Shown here: positions 1 to 6,597 of the stretch, piece after piece | Numbering within the stretch: position 1 is the first letter of the stretch | Layout: the number at the start of each line of letters is the position of its first letter | Translations under genes and position numbers: made by a program | Assembly: GCA_025361995.1 (NCBI GenBank) | Contig: JANYIP010000012.1 | Span: 1 to 10,856, forward strand | From: Streptomycetales bacterium | Lineage (GTDB): Bacteria; Actinomycetota; Actinomycetes; Prado026 | Length of the DNA: 10,856 nt | Direction: 5' to 3' | Notes under the pieces: generated by a model | What the model was told of the DNA's origin: nothing | Databases searched by the model: none | The model's input: the letters and a program-made list of their open reading frames with translations, nothing else

Positions 1-536
1 ACCTGGAACCGACGTTCGCCGGTCGTACCGGAGGCCGCAGCGGTGGTGTACGTGTTGATCAGCCCGGCGCCGGCGCCGAGCCCGGCGATGCTCACGCTTC
101 CGGCCACGACCGCTGAGGTGGCCGTCACGTACTCGTAGAGACCGCTGCCGTTGAGCGCTGTGTAACCCGACGCCGGGGCAACCGCGGCGCCACCGTGGCC
201 GTAGGAGTTGGTGTTGGTCGAGTTGATGTCCGCGGCCTGCATCTGGATCACCAGCAAGAGGTCGCCGGCGGCGATAGCCGTTGCCGCTCCGGTGGGGGCT
301 CCGACCGAGATGCTGGTCGCGTCAGCGGCCGCGGTGCCGGTGCCGGGGTAGTACGTGTTCACGACCCCCGACAGCGTGCCGCCGGGGCCGGACCCACCCG
401 GGGTGGCACAAGCACCGGCCGCCTGGGCAGCGGGTGCGGCCACGATCGAGGCGAGGGTCAGGACCGGAACGACCGCCGCGACAAGCGTCGTCGCTAGCAG
501 CCGTGAGGTCCTACGCCGACCGCGTGCCGACAGCAT
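1..536 (-). CDS. Large secreted adhesin-like protein, N-terminal part (3' end outside window)
   Basis: The frame is open from ATG at 536 to the left edge (178 codons visible). The start is followed by an Arg-rich n-region (RGRRRTSR), a long hydrophobic core and an APAAQA-AGA-like signal peptidase site near residue 40, so the protein should be exported. The mature part is rich in Gly, Ala, Ser and Thr and has phrases such as VNTYYPGTGT, IAAGDLLLVIQMQ and INSTNTNSYGHG. I associate these with the N-termini of large bacterial surface proteins that often carry DUF11 or other repeat domains further on; that assignment is from memory and the diagnostic C-terminus is missing. An AAGGGTGGGTGG stretch precedes the ATG and can act as ribosome binding site. 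It is divergent from a c-di-GMP phosphodiesterase gene across a 179-bp gap, so shared control is possible but unproven. Confidence 0.75.
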   Translation of the reverse strand, partial: MLSARGRRRTSRLLATTLVAAVVPVLTLASIVAAPAAQAAGACATPGGSGPGGTLSGVVNTYYPGTGTAAADATSISVGAPTGAATAIAAGDLLLVIQMQAADINSTNTNSYGHGGAAVAPASGYTALNGSGLYEYVTATSAVVAGSVSIAGLGAGAGLINTYTTAAASGTTGERRFQ

Positions 537-715
537 CCACCCACCCTTCAGCTCGCATCCCCTACGGAAGGGTATGTGCTTGGCGGACACCTCCCCGAGA
601 GGCACGCCGGGTTAACACACGGTGAAAAGGCACTCCCGCTGGAACCCTGCGTCGGCACCATTCGCGGCTGGTCGCGCTGTAGTCCCGGGCACTTCGGGTC
701 GATAGAACGAGCACT

Positions 716-2005
716 ATGGGCAAACAGCGGTCGCAGGCCGACGAGCAGGTCGCCGACCTGCTCCAGACAGCCAAGAGCTCGCTCGGGCTCAGCGTCGCGT
801 TCCTGTCGCGGCTGGACGGCACGAGCCAGTTCCTCGAGGTCGTCGAGTCCTCGGTCCCGTTCCTCTTCAAGGAGGGGGCGACCCAGCGCCAGGAGACGTC
901 CTTCTGCCAGGCGATCCTCGACGGGAAGCTCCCGCCGGTGATCCCCGACGTGAAGGCGTTCCCGGTCGCGATGGCGCTGCCGGCCGCCACGCTCCCTCGG
1001 ATCCGGAGCTACGTCTCGGTCCCCGTGGTCTTGAGCGACGGCAGCTTGTACGGGACGTTCTGCGCCGCCGGCCTGACCTCCGACAAGGGCCTCACCAAGA
1101 GGGACAAGTCCTTGATGGACGTCCTCGCGCACGCGGCCGCGGTGATCATCGAGCCCGGCGTCGTGGCAGCCTCGCGCCGCGCGGAGATCGAGTCCCGCCT
1201 GCAGCCGATCATCGACGCCGAGGGCCCGGCCGTCGTGCTCCAGCCGATCGTCGACCTGGCCACCGGCACCCGGGTCGGCGCCGAGGCGCTCAGCCGCTTC
1301 CCGGCCGAGTGGGGCAAGGCGCCAGACGTCTGCTTCGCGGAGGCGCACAGCATCGGCGTGGGGCATCTCCTCGAGCTGCTCGCGATCGAGCGGGCGGCCG
1401 CATTCCTCGAGCAGGTGTCCGGGTACGTCGCCCTCAACATCTCGCCGGACACCCTGCTGACGGCGGAGGCCGCCGAGCTGCTCGACCGGCTCCCCCTCGA
1501 GCGCGTGCTCCTCGAGCTGTCGGAGCACGCTCCGGTCGAGGACTACGCAGCGTTGAAGGCTGCCCTCGAACCGGCCCGGGCGCGCGGCATGCGGCTGGCC
1601 ATCGACGACGTGGGTGCTGGCTTCTCGTCGCTGCGTCACATCGTGCTGACCTCACCCGAGGTGATCAAGCTCGACCGCAGCATCGTCGCCGGCGTCAGCG
1701 CAGACCCGGTCTTCCGTACCTTGGTGAGGTCGTTGGTGGAGTTCGGCCACGGCTGCGACGCGGTCGTCGTCGCGGAGGGCATCGAGACCCGGGCCGACGC
1801 CGAGACGCTGCTCGAGCTGGGCGTGGACCATGGGCAGGGCTGGTACTACGGGCGCCCCGGTGGACCCGAGCACCTCAGCGAGTGCTGGCCGATCACCGGC
1901 AGCCCCGCCTCAGCAGGCACAGCACCCTCACAAGACGCGGGCGTCGCCGGGTCCCGTGATGCGGAAGCGGATGAGCAGCTGGCTCCCACGTACGGCAACA
2001 GCTGA
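716..2005 (+). CDS. GAF-EAL domain cyclic-di-GMP phosphodiesterase
   Basis: A 429-residue cytosolic protein. Residues about 10-148 form a GAF sensor domain (SFCQAIL near 62-68, YGTFCAAG near 112-119). Residues about 155-392 form an EAL domain that hydrolyses c-di-GMP to pGpG. All catalytic and metal residues of active EAL enzymes are present: E190 in EALSR, N241 in LNIS, E267 in LELSE, D297-D298 in IDDVGAG, K318 in IKLD, E354 in AEGIE and Q374 in the GQGWYYGRP block. There is no GGDEF partner domain, so it should be a dedicated phosphodiesterase gated by the GAF domain; the ligand is unknown. The Cys pair in the GAF (C64, C116) could bind a cofactor or sense redox state. The start has only a weak GAACGAG upstream, but TAGAAC ends 7 nt before the ATG, so the message may be leaderless. 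The Ala/Ser/Asp-rich C-terminal tail overlaps the opposite gene by 78 bp. Confidence 0.93.
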   Translation: MGKQRSQADEQVADLLQTAKSSLGLSVAFLSRLDGTSQFLEVVESSVPFLFKEGATQRQETSFCQAILDGKLPPVIPDVKAFPVAMALPAATLPRIRSYVSVPVVLSDGSLYGTFCAAGLTSDKGLTKRDKSLMDVLAHAAAVIIEPGVVAASRRAEIESRLQPIIDAEGPAVVLQPIVDLATGTRVGAEALSRFPAEWGKAPDVCFAEAHSIGVGHLLELLAIERAAAFLEQVSGYVALNISPDTLLTAEAAELLDRLPLERVLLELSEHAPVEDYAALKAALEPARARGMRLAIDDVGAGFSSLRHIVLTSPEVIKLDRSIVAGVSADPVFRTLVRSLVEFGHGCDAVVVAEGIETRADAETLLELGVDHGQGWYYGRPGGPEHLSECWPITGSPASAGTAPSQDAGVAGSRDAEADEQLAPTYGNS

Positions 2006-2836
2006 CGGACGGAACTCCCCGCTCTGCGCGGCCAGCCAGTTCATCACTGCTGTCACCTGCGCAGACTCGGCGCTGACCAAGGTGCCGTCGACGACGAGGA
2101 TCGACACCTGGCGGAGCCGGTTCGCGAACAGCCCACCGGCGTCGGGGTCGGTGAACCCACCCACCGTCAGCGTGTGCTGCCAGCCGAGCCCCACAAGCAT
2201 CGCGAGCAGCCGGCCGTCGACGTATCCGCTCACCGCCTGCTGGGCAGCATCCGGACTGAGCCGGATCGTCGTGCTGGTGAGCAGCTGTCGCCCGGCGTCG
2301 GCGCTGGCCGCCATCCGCGCGGCCCGCTGGCTCGCCATCTCAGCGTTCGCCACCTCAGTGCTCGGCGCGGCCTCGATCTCACGTACCTCGACCCGGCCCG
2401 CGCCGGCCCCGTATGAGGCGACCACGACCGATCCGGCGAGAGCGCGGCGGGTCTGCCCGGTCGCGCTCAACCCGGTCCTCAGTTGTGGTGTCGACACCAC
2501 GAAGTCGTAGGCCTTCCAGTCGGTTGCGACAGCGGGAGCACGCAGCGCGTCGAGCTGGCGGTAGTCCAGCAGGTCCCAGGCCGGGGTGCCCGAGCGGGTG
2601 AGGGCGGCCATCACCCCTGCGTCGGCGACGATGCGTGCGTCGACCGGGAGGTTGGCGCTGACCCAGCTCTCGGTGAGGGCGACCGGGTCGGCTGACGCCG
2701 GGGCGAAGGCCGCTCGGACCCCGGTGTACAGACCCGGACCAGCGGCTGCGAGCACCACCAGCAGGACCACGAGGGCGAGCGCGGCGGCGACACGACCGAC
2801 CCGCGGGTGCGTGGTCCGGACTCCGATCGTGGCCAT
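1928..2836 (-). CDS. Membrane-anchored extracytoplasmic protein of unknown function, third gene of sortase operon
   Basis: A 302-residue protein with one N-terminal membrane segment (about residues 16-33, Ala/Leu/Val only) and a long domain predicted outside the membrane. I do not recognise a characterised family with certainty. Residues about 52-125 (ALTESWVSANLPVDARIVAD, DYRQLDAL, DWKAYDFVVSTPQLR) resemble the soluble C-terminal domain I associate with actinobacterial ArnT/PMT-like membrane glycosyltransferases encoded near DUF4397 and sortase genes. Here the multi-spanning catalytic part is absent, so this may be a stand-alone version. Residues about 185-295 look like a second alpha/beta domain. 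The ATG at 2836 has AAGGAAG six nt upstream. It follows the sortase stop by 32 nt on the same strand, so it is probably co-transcribed. Its last 25 codons overlap antisense with the EAL gene. A role in handling the sorted surface protein or its glycosylation is only inferred. Confidence 0.85.
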   Translation of the reverse strand: MATIGVRTTHPRVGRVAAALALVVLLVVLAAAGPGLYTGVRAAFAPASADPVALTESWVSANLPVDARIVADAGVMAALTRSGTPAWDLLDYRQLDALRAPAVATDWKAYDFVVSTPQLRTGLSATGQTRRALAGSVVVASYGAGAGRVEVREIEAAPSTEVANAEMASQRAARMAASADAGRQLLTSTTIRLSPDAAQQAVSGYVDGRLLAMLVGLGWQHTLTVGGFTDPDAGGLFANRLRQVSILVVDGTLVSAESAQVTAVMNWLAAQSGEFRPSAVAVRGSQLLIRFRITGPGDARVL

Positions 2837-2868
2837 GGCGAGCTTCCTTCCAGCGTGAGGATCAGAGG

Positions 2869-3522
2869 TCAGGACTGGGCGACTTGGGCAAACACGACGA
2901 CATCATCGGGGTAGCGAGCCGTCGCGTGGTTGTACGCGCCCCCGCAGGTGATCAGGCGCAGCGCCGCCACCGGGACAGGGCCATAGACGGCTTGGCTCGG
3001 AAACGCGTTCTTGGCGTACTTCTGCGTGGTGAGGACCCGGAAGTTGACCGTGACCCCGTCGGAGCGGTGGACCACGATGAGATCGCCCGGGCGCAGCTGA
3101 CTCAGGCGTAGGAAGACCGCGGGTCCGGTGAAGGAGTCGAGGTGCCCAGCGATGACGGCAGGCCCACGGTCGCCGGGGACCGGGCCGGCACTGAACCAGC
3201 CGGCCTGCTGCGGATTGCGGGGGGCTTGCAAAACCCCGTGCGCGTCAAGGCGCAGCGACGCCAGCGTGGAGCGCACGCCGATGGCCGGGATCTCGACGCT
3301 GGTGGGGACGATGTGAGGCAGCGGGGGCAGTGCCGTCACGGAGCCCTCTACGGTCGACGGAGCTGCGCTCGGCGCCAGCGGTGCGGCTGACCCGGCAGCT
3401 GACGTCCCCGCCGACGAGGCCGCCGACGAGGCCGCCGACGGAAGGATGACCCAGCCGACCGCCGCGACCACGATCCCGGCAGCCGCGGCGACCACCCAGT
3501 CCCGACGGGCCCTGCCGTTCAT
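2869..3522 (-). CDS. Class F sortase (cysteine transpeptidase)
   Basis: A 217-residue membrane-anchored sortase. It has an N-terminal membrane helix (about residues 9-28), an Ala/Ser/Pro-rich linker (30-70) and a catalytic domain (about 73-215). The catalytic triad is visible: H127 in IAGHLDS, C193 in LITCGG (the TLTC-type motif) and R203 in ATARYPDDVVV. The phrases VEIPAIGV, GVLQAPRNP and GWFSAGPVPGDRGPAV are typical of actinobacterial class F sortases, which cleave a C-terminal sorting signal outside the membrane and transfer the protein to a cell-wall nucleophile. The ATG overlaps the stop of the upstream DUF4397 gene (ATGA), a sign of translational coupling and of a shared task; that DUF4397 protein is the obvious substrate candidate. 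The next gene follows 32 nt after the stop. Confidence 0.93.
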   Translation of the reverse strand: MNGRARRDWVVAAAAGIVVAAVGWVILPSAASSAASSAGTSAAGSAAPLAPSAAPSTVEGSVTALPPLPHIVPTSVEIPAIGVRSTLASLRLDAHGVLQAPRNPQQAGWFSAGPVPGDRGPAVIAGHLDSFTGPAVFLRLSQLRPGDLIVVHRSDGVTVNFRVLTTQKYAKNAFPSQAVYGPVPVAALRLITCGGAYNHATARYPDDVVVFAQVAQS

Positions 3523-4442
3523 GCTCGGCTGGGTACGGGTGCCAAGCGGCGACGACGAGCGAGCACCGAGCCGGCGACCAGCAGTCCGAGCAGCACCGAG
3601 ACGAGTGCGCGCACGCTGGCCAACCCGTCAGACCCGTCGGACCCGGCCGTCCCGCCCTCACCGGTCTCGACTCCCCCGGTCGGCAGGACCGCAGCCGCCG
3701 ACGCGTCGGTGATCGACTTCAGGACCACCCCACCTGAGGTGGCCGAGTTGAGGACCAGGAGGGTGGTCACGCTGCCCGCTCGCAGATCCACCTGGGTCGT
3801 GGTCGGCGAGCTCCCCGCGTTGCTCCCGGCCACCTGCAGGGTCCAGCGACCCTGCGGCACCTCGGAGTACGAGCTGACCAGCCCGTACGCCGCGTCCTGC
3901 ACCAGGACCGGGCCGGAGACGGCGCGGACCTCGACGGCTCCTGTGCTGGTGGACGCTTGGATCAGACGCACTCGAGACAGCGCCGCACCCGGGGCGGTGA
4001 GGTCGTCTGGCACGACCTGGAGGGCGAGACCGCCGGTCGGGCCGACAGCGAGCACGGAGTACGCCTTGCCGGCCACCACCTGCACGGTCTGCGTCAGCAT
4101 GGCGGGAGTGCTGGCCGGGCTTCCGGCGGGACGCATCGCGACGGTGTACCGGCCGGGCGCAACCGAGCGGTAGGCAGAGACGTTCCCGTACGTGACGTCG
4201 GGAAGCGTGGCCGCTCCCGGGCTGGCCCCACCGAACGGGCTGAGCCACACGTCGACGGCTCCGGTGTCCGGCGAGAGGTGGGCCAGCCGCAGCCACCCGG
4301 TCGTCCTCGCAGCGCTCGTTGCGGCAGACGTCGAGGCGGAGGCAGGGGAAGCAGCCAGCGCCGGGATGATGAGGACCGCGGCGAGGCCGGCCAGGATCTG
4401 GAACCGGCGGCGGCTGCTGGTCACAACGGGTGTGCTGGGCAT
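3519..4442 (-). CDS. Secreted DUF4397 domain protein, candidate sortase substrate
   Basis: A 307-residue exported protein. The start chosen is ATG 4442, because GGAGG lies 6 nt upstream and a signal peptide follows directly (SSRRRF, hydrophobic core about 17-30, ASPASAS cleavage region). An ATG 31 codons further up would place unrelated residues before the signal peptide. Residues about 48-150 form a DUF4397 beta-sandwich (GWLRLAHLSPDTGAVDVWL, VAPGRYTVAMRPAG). Residues about 155-245 look like a second, diverged copy (SRVRLIQASTSTGAVEVRAV, VPQGRWTLQVAG). The C-terminus has LPTGG (253-257), a Gly-rich stretch (VETGEGGTAG), a hydrophobic helix (about 276-295) and an ARRRR stop-transfer. This has the order of a sortase signal but not a canonical LPxTG. 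DUF4397 function is unknown; a wall-attached or membrane-anchored surface role fits. It is the first gene of a three-gene operon with the sortase. Confidence 0.9.
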   Translation of the reverse strand: MPSTPVVTSSRRRFQILAGLAAVLIIPALAASPASASTSAATSAARTTGWLRLAHLSPDTGAVDVWLSPFGGASPGAATLPDVTYGNVSAYRSVAPGRYTVAMRPAGSPASTPAMLTQTVQVVAGKAYSVLAVGPTGGLALQVVPDDLTAPGAALSRVRLIQASTSTGAVEVRAVSGPVLVQDAAYGLVSSYSEVPQGRWTLQVAGSNAGSSPTTTQVDLRAGSVTTLLVLNSATSGGVVLKSITDASAAAVLPTGGVETGEGGTAGSDGSDGLASVRALVSVLLGLLVAGSVLARRRRLAPVPSRA

Positions 4443-4448
4443 GGGAGA

Positions 4449-4453
4449 CCTCC
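4449..4453 (-). promoter_or_regulatory. Ribosome binding site deciding the DUF4397 start
   Basis: GGAGG on the minus strand with a 6-nt gap (TCTCCC) to ATG 4442. It supports this start over the upstream ATG at 4535, which would put 31 unrelated residues before the signal peptide. Confidence 0.75.
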
Positions 4454-4459
4454 GAGCGG

Positions 4460-4478
4460 GGACCGGAAGGGTCGGTCC
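4460..4478 (-). other. Small hairpin in the DUF4397 operon leader
   Basis: A perfect inverted repeat with 6-bp arms (GGACCG / CGGTCC) and a 7-nt loop, ending 17 nt before the DUF4397 start and just upstream of its ribosome binding site. It is well placed for a leader hairpin or protein-binding site. There is no U tract, so it is unlikely to be a terminator of the upstream deacetylase gene. Short GC repeats arise by chance in such DNA, so significance is uncertain. Confidence 0.35.
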
Positions 4479-4552
4479 AGACGCTGCGATTCGGAGGACG
4501 GAGGTCAGCGGATGGGTCGTCTCAGAACAAACCACGAAGCGTGTTTGGACGG

Positions 4553-5221
4553 CTACCGTACGACGCCAAGCGGATCGGCAAAAGCGTACCCCCCAGCGCG
4601 GAAGAGGGCGATGATCCGCGGAAGCACGGCGACCGTGTTGCCGCGGAAGGACGACAGCTCCCGCTCCCCCTCGGCCGAGGCCTTGGCGTCGTGCATCAGG
4701 ACCATCTGGTGCTTCCCCGACGAACCCGCCGCAGCCGCCGCCCTTGCCGCGTCGAGCATGGACTCCTGGAACGTGGCGGAGAGCGTGGCCGGGGCGTTCC
4801 AGTCCCCGGTGTCGGCGGTCCAGTGGCTGACAGACATCCCGCGGGCAGCCACGATCTCGGCCGTCACGGTGCTGAAGTGGTGCCCACCCGGCCCCCGGAA
4901 GAAGCGTGGCTCCGCGCCGCAGGCCGCGACGATCTGCTCGCTGGTGTCGTCGATCTGACCGGCCTGCACCTGCGCCGGCAGCCGGTCGAAGTGGCCACGC
5001 GGCACCGACCCGGGAACGTCCTGCGGGTGGGTGAAGGTGTGGTTGCCGATCACGTGACCCTCGGCGACGATCCGGCCCACCAGGTCCGGTCGGGACTGGA
5101 CGTGCGCGCCGGTGACGAAGAATGTCGCGCGGACGTCGGCCTCGGCGAGGACAGCGAGCACCTCAGCCGTGTGGGGACCGGGACCGTCGTCGAAGGTGAG
5201 CGCCACCGTGCGCGAGGTCAT
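4553..5221 (-). CDS. Polysaccharide deacetylase (NodB/CE4 family) without signal peptide
   Basis: A 222-residue CE4-family hydrolase that should remove N- or O-acetyl groups from a glycan (chitin oligomer, peptidoglycan or other polymer) using a divalent metal. All five NodB motifs are visible: TFDDGPGPHT (D11 base, D12 metal), HTFTHP (H61 and H65 metal), FFRGPGGH (R109), DTGDWNAP (D140, W141) and VLMHDAK (H177). The start at ATG 5221 is set by AGGAG six nt upstream and by the motif spacing. The frame continues upstream to 5371 but those residues are Arg/Pro-rich and unlike the family. No signal peptide or membrane helix is seen with either start. That is unusual for a wall-acting CE4 enzyme and suggests a cytosolic substrate or non-classical export. 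The gene lies 110 bp before the DUF4397-sortase operon on the same strand and is divergent from a PLP enzyme gene. Confidence 0.92.
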   Translation of the reverse strand: MTSRTVALTFDDGPGPHTAEVLAVLAEADVRATFFVTGAHVQSRPDLVGRIVAEGHVIGNHTFTHPQDVPGSVPRGHFDRLPAQVQAGQIDDTSEQIVAACGAEPRFFRGPGGHHFSTVTAEIVAARGMSVSHWTADTGDWNAPATLSATFQESMLDAARAAAAAGSSGKHQMVLMHDAKASAEGERELSSFRGNTVAVLPRIIALFRAGGYAFADPLGVVR

Positions 5222-5227
5222 CCGCGA

Positions 5228-5232
5228 CTCCT
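5228..5232 (-). promoter_or_regulatory. Ribosome binding site of the deacetylase gene
   Basis: AGGAG on the minus strand, 6 nt before ATG 5221. It fixes the start and excludes the 50-codon upstream extension. Confidence 0.75.
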
Positions 5233-5251
5233 CTTGCTCCTGCCGGGTAGG

Positions 5252-5280
5252 TTGCTCCCGCGCCTGGAGGAATCTATCCG
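5252..5280 (+). promoter_or_regulatory. Possible promoter of the PLP enzyme gene
   Basis: TTGCTC (5252-5257) and TATCCG (5275-5280) are 17 nt apart, a sigma-70-like arrangement with half-consensus hexamers, 21 nt upstream of the TTG start. TTGCTCC is also present at 5234-5240. This is a weak match in an 80-bp divergent gap and could be chance. Confidence 0.3.
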
Positions 5281-5301
5281 TCCCTCTCGAAAGGTCGGGG
5301 C

Positions 5302-6597
5302 TTGACGCCGTACGTCCCGCTGGCCCAGCCCGGGTACGACGTGGCTGCCATCGACGCGCTGGCCGAGGCACTCATCCCGGCGGACGCCAAAGGTTTCGGG
5401 AGCAGTACTACGGCGCAGCGGCTGGTCGCCGAGGGCACCTCGCTCTTCGACGGGCGCTTCACCTTTCCCCTGCTCACGATCGACGCAGGTGCGGTAGCGC
5501 ACAACATTGCGCAGATGGCGCGCTTCTGCACCGACCATCGGGTGGCACTGGCGCCGCACGCGAAGACCACGATGGCGCCGACGCTCTGGGCGGCTCAGCT
5601 CGACGCCGGCGCCTGGGGTCTGACGGTTGCCACCATCGGCCAGCTGCGGGTCTGCCGCGCCTTCGGGGTACGGCGGGTGCTGCTCGCCAACGAGCTGGTC
5701 GACCCTGCCGGGATCGGCTGGCTCGCCGCCGAGCTGCGTACTCATCCGGAGGTCGAGGTCTGCTGCTATGTCGACAGCCTGGACGGCGTTCGCCTGCTCG
5801 ATGCCGGGCTGGCTGCGGGTGGAGCGGGTCGGCGGCTCTCGGTCCTTGTCGAGCTCGGCCACGGGGGCGGGCGTACCGGCGGGCGTACCGGCTGCCGGAC
5901 CGTCGAGTCGGCCCACGCAGTTGCCGACGCGGCCCGCGCCACCAGCACCCTGGCGGTGGTCGGCGTCGCCGGCTACGAGGGCGGTCTCGCCCACCACCGC
6001 TCCCCCGCCGCACGCGACGCGGTGCACACCTTCTGCCGGCTGCTCGCCGAATTTGCTGCCGAGCTCGATCCGGCGCCGATCATCACGGCGGGGGGCAGCG
6101 CGTACCCCGACCTCGTCGTCGAGGCCTTGGCCGACACCACGAGCTGGGCCACCGTCGTCTTGCGCAGCGGCTGCTACGTCACGCACGACGACGGCGAGTA
6201 CGCCCGGATCTCCCCGTTCACCGAAGCGGCCGGGAGCCCGTACCCCCTGGTCGCGGCGCTCTCGCTGTGGGCGCCGGTGCTGTCGCGTCCGGAACCAGGG
6301 CTCGCCCTCCTGGGGGTGGGTCGCCGCGACGTCGGCTTCGACCAGGGCTTCCCGGTGCCACGGACCCGCCGTGACCGGCTGGGCAGGTCGTCGCCACTGA
6401 GCCCCTCGGTGGCGCTTGTCACCGCGCTCAACGACCAGCACGCGTACCTCGAGGTGTCGCCGGAGGTGGAGCTGTCCGTCGGCGACCTGGTCGATCTCGG
6501 CGTCTCGCACCCCTGCACGACGATCGACCGCTGGCGCTTCATCGTTGAGGTCGACGGCAGCGATCGCGTGACCGGCGTCGTGCCGACCTACTTCTAG
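5302..6597 (+). CDS. Fold-type III PLP enzyme, D-serine dehydratase/D-threonine aldolase-like (amino acid deaminase)
   Basis: A 431-residue cytosolic enzyme with an alanine-racemase-like PLP barrel followed by a beta domain. K88 in APHAKTTMAP is the expected Schiff-base lysine. VELGHGGGRTGGRTG (183-197), GVAGYEGG (221-228), GCYVTHDDGEY (290-300) and SRPEPGLALLGVGRRDV (328-344) are the phosphate- and cofactor-site blocks of this family. H403 and C405 in SHPCTTIDRW match the metal-binding His-x-Cys of the eukaryotic-type D-serine dehydratases. The probable reaction is deamination or aldol cleavage of a D-amino acid; the exact substrate cannot be read from sequence. The start is TTG 5302: there is no ATG or GTG between the in-frame stop at 5248 and this codon, and GAAAGG lies 7 nt upstream. 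It is divergent from the deacetylase gene and its stop overlaps the HxlR stop by 4 bp (ctag). Confidence 0.9.
   Translation: MTPYVPLAQPGYDVAAIDALAEALIPADAKGFGSSTTAQRLVAEGTSLFDGRFTFPLLTIDAGAVAHNIAQMARFCTDHRVALAPHAKTTMAPTLWAAQLDAGAWGLTVATIGQLRVCRAFGVRRVLLANELVDPAGIGWLAAELRTHPEVEVCCYVDSLDGVRLLDAGLAAGGAGRRLSVLVELGHGGGRTGGRTGCRTVESAHAVADAARATSTLAVVGVAGYEGGLAHHRSPAARDAVHTFCRLLAEFAAELDPAPIITAGGSAYPDLVVEALADTTSWATVVLRSGCYVTHDDGEYARISPFTEAAGSPYPLVAALSLWAPVLSRPEPGLALLGVGRRDVGFDQGFPVPRTRRDRLGRSSPLSPSVALVTALNDQHAYLEVSPEVELSVGDLVDLGVSHPCTTIDRWRFIVEVDGSDRVTGVVPTYF
5866..5889 (+). repeat. Two perfect 12-bp tandem copies inside the PLP enzyme gene
   Basis: GGCGGGCGTACC occurs twice back to back and encodes the doubled GRT motif near residues 189-196, beside the cofactor-binding GGGRTG block. 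It is in frame, so the gene stays intact. It may be a recent 12-bp duplication (four added residues) or a normal family variation. Confidence 0.75.

Noticed and set aside
537..715. Possible c-di-GMP riboswitch or ECF promoter (GGAACC at 641) in the divergent gap
   Set aside because: No GEMM-type conserved core could be found on either strand, and no matching -10 CGTT follows GGAACC at 16-17 nt.
548..1639. Long antisense open frame (363 codons) opposite the EAL gene
   Set aside because: High Arg/Gly/Asp composition with no motif; it shadows a gene whose catalytic residues are all recognisable. Typical of GC-rich DNA.
4443..4535. 31-codon upstream extension of the DUF4397 gene
   Set aside because: It would bury the signal peptide; the GGAGG site supports ATG 4442.
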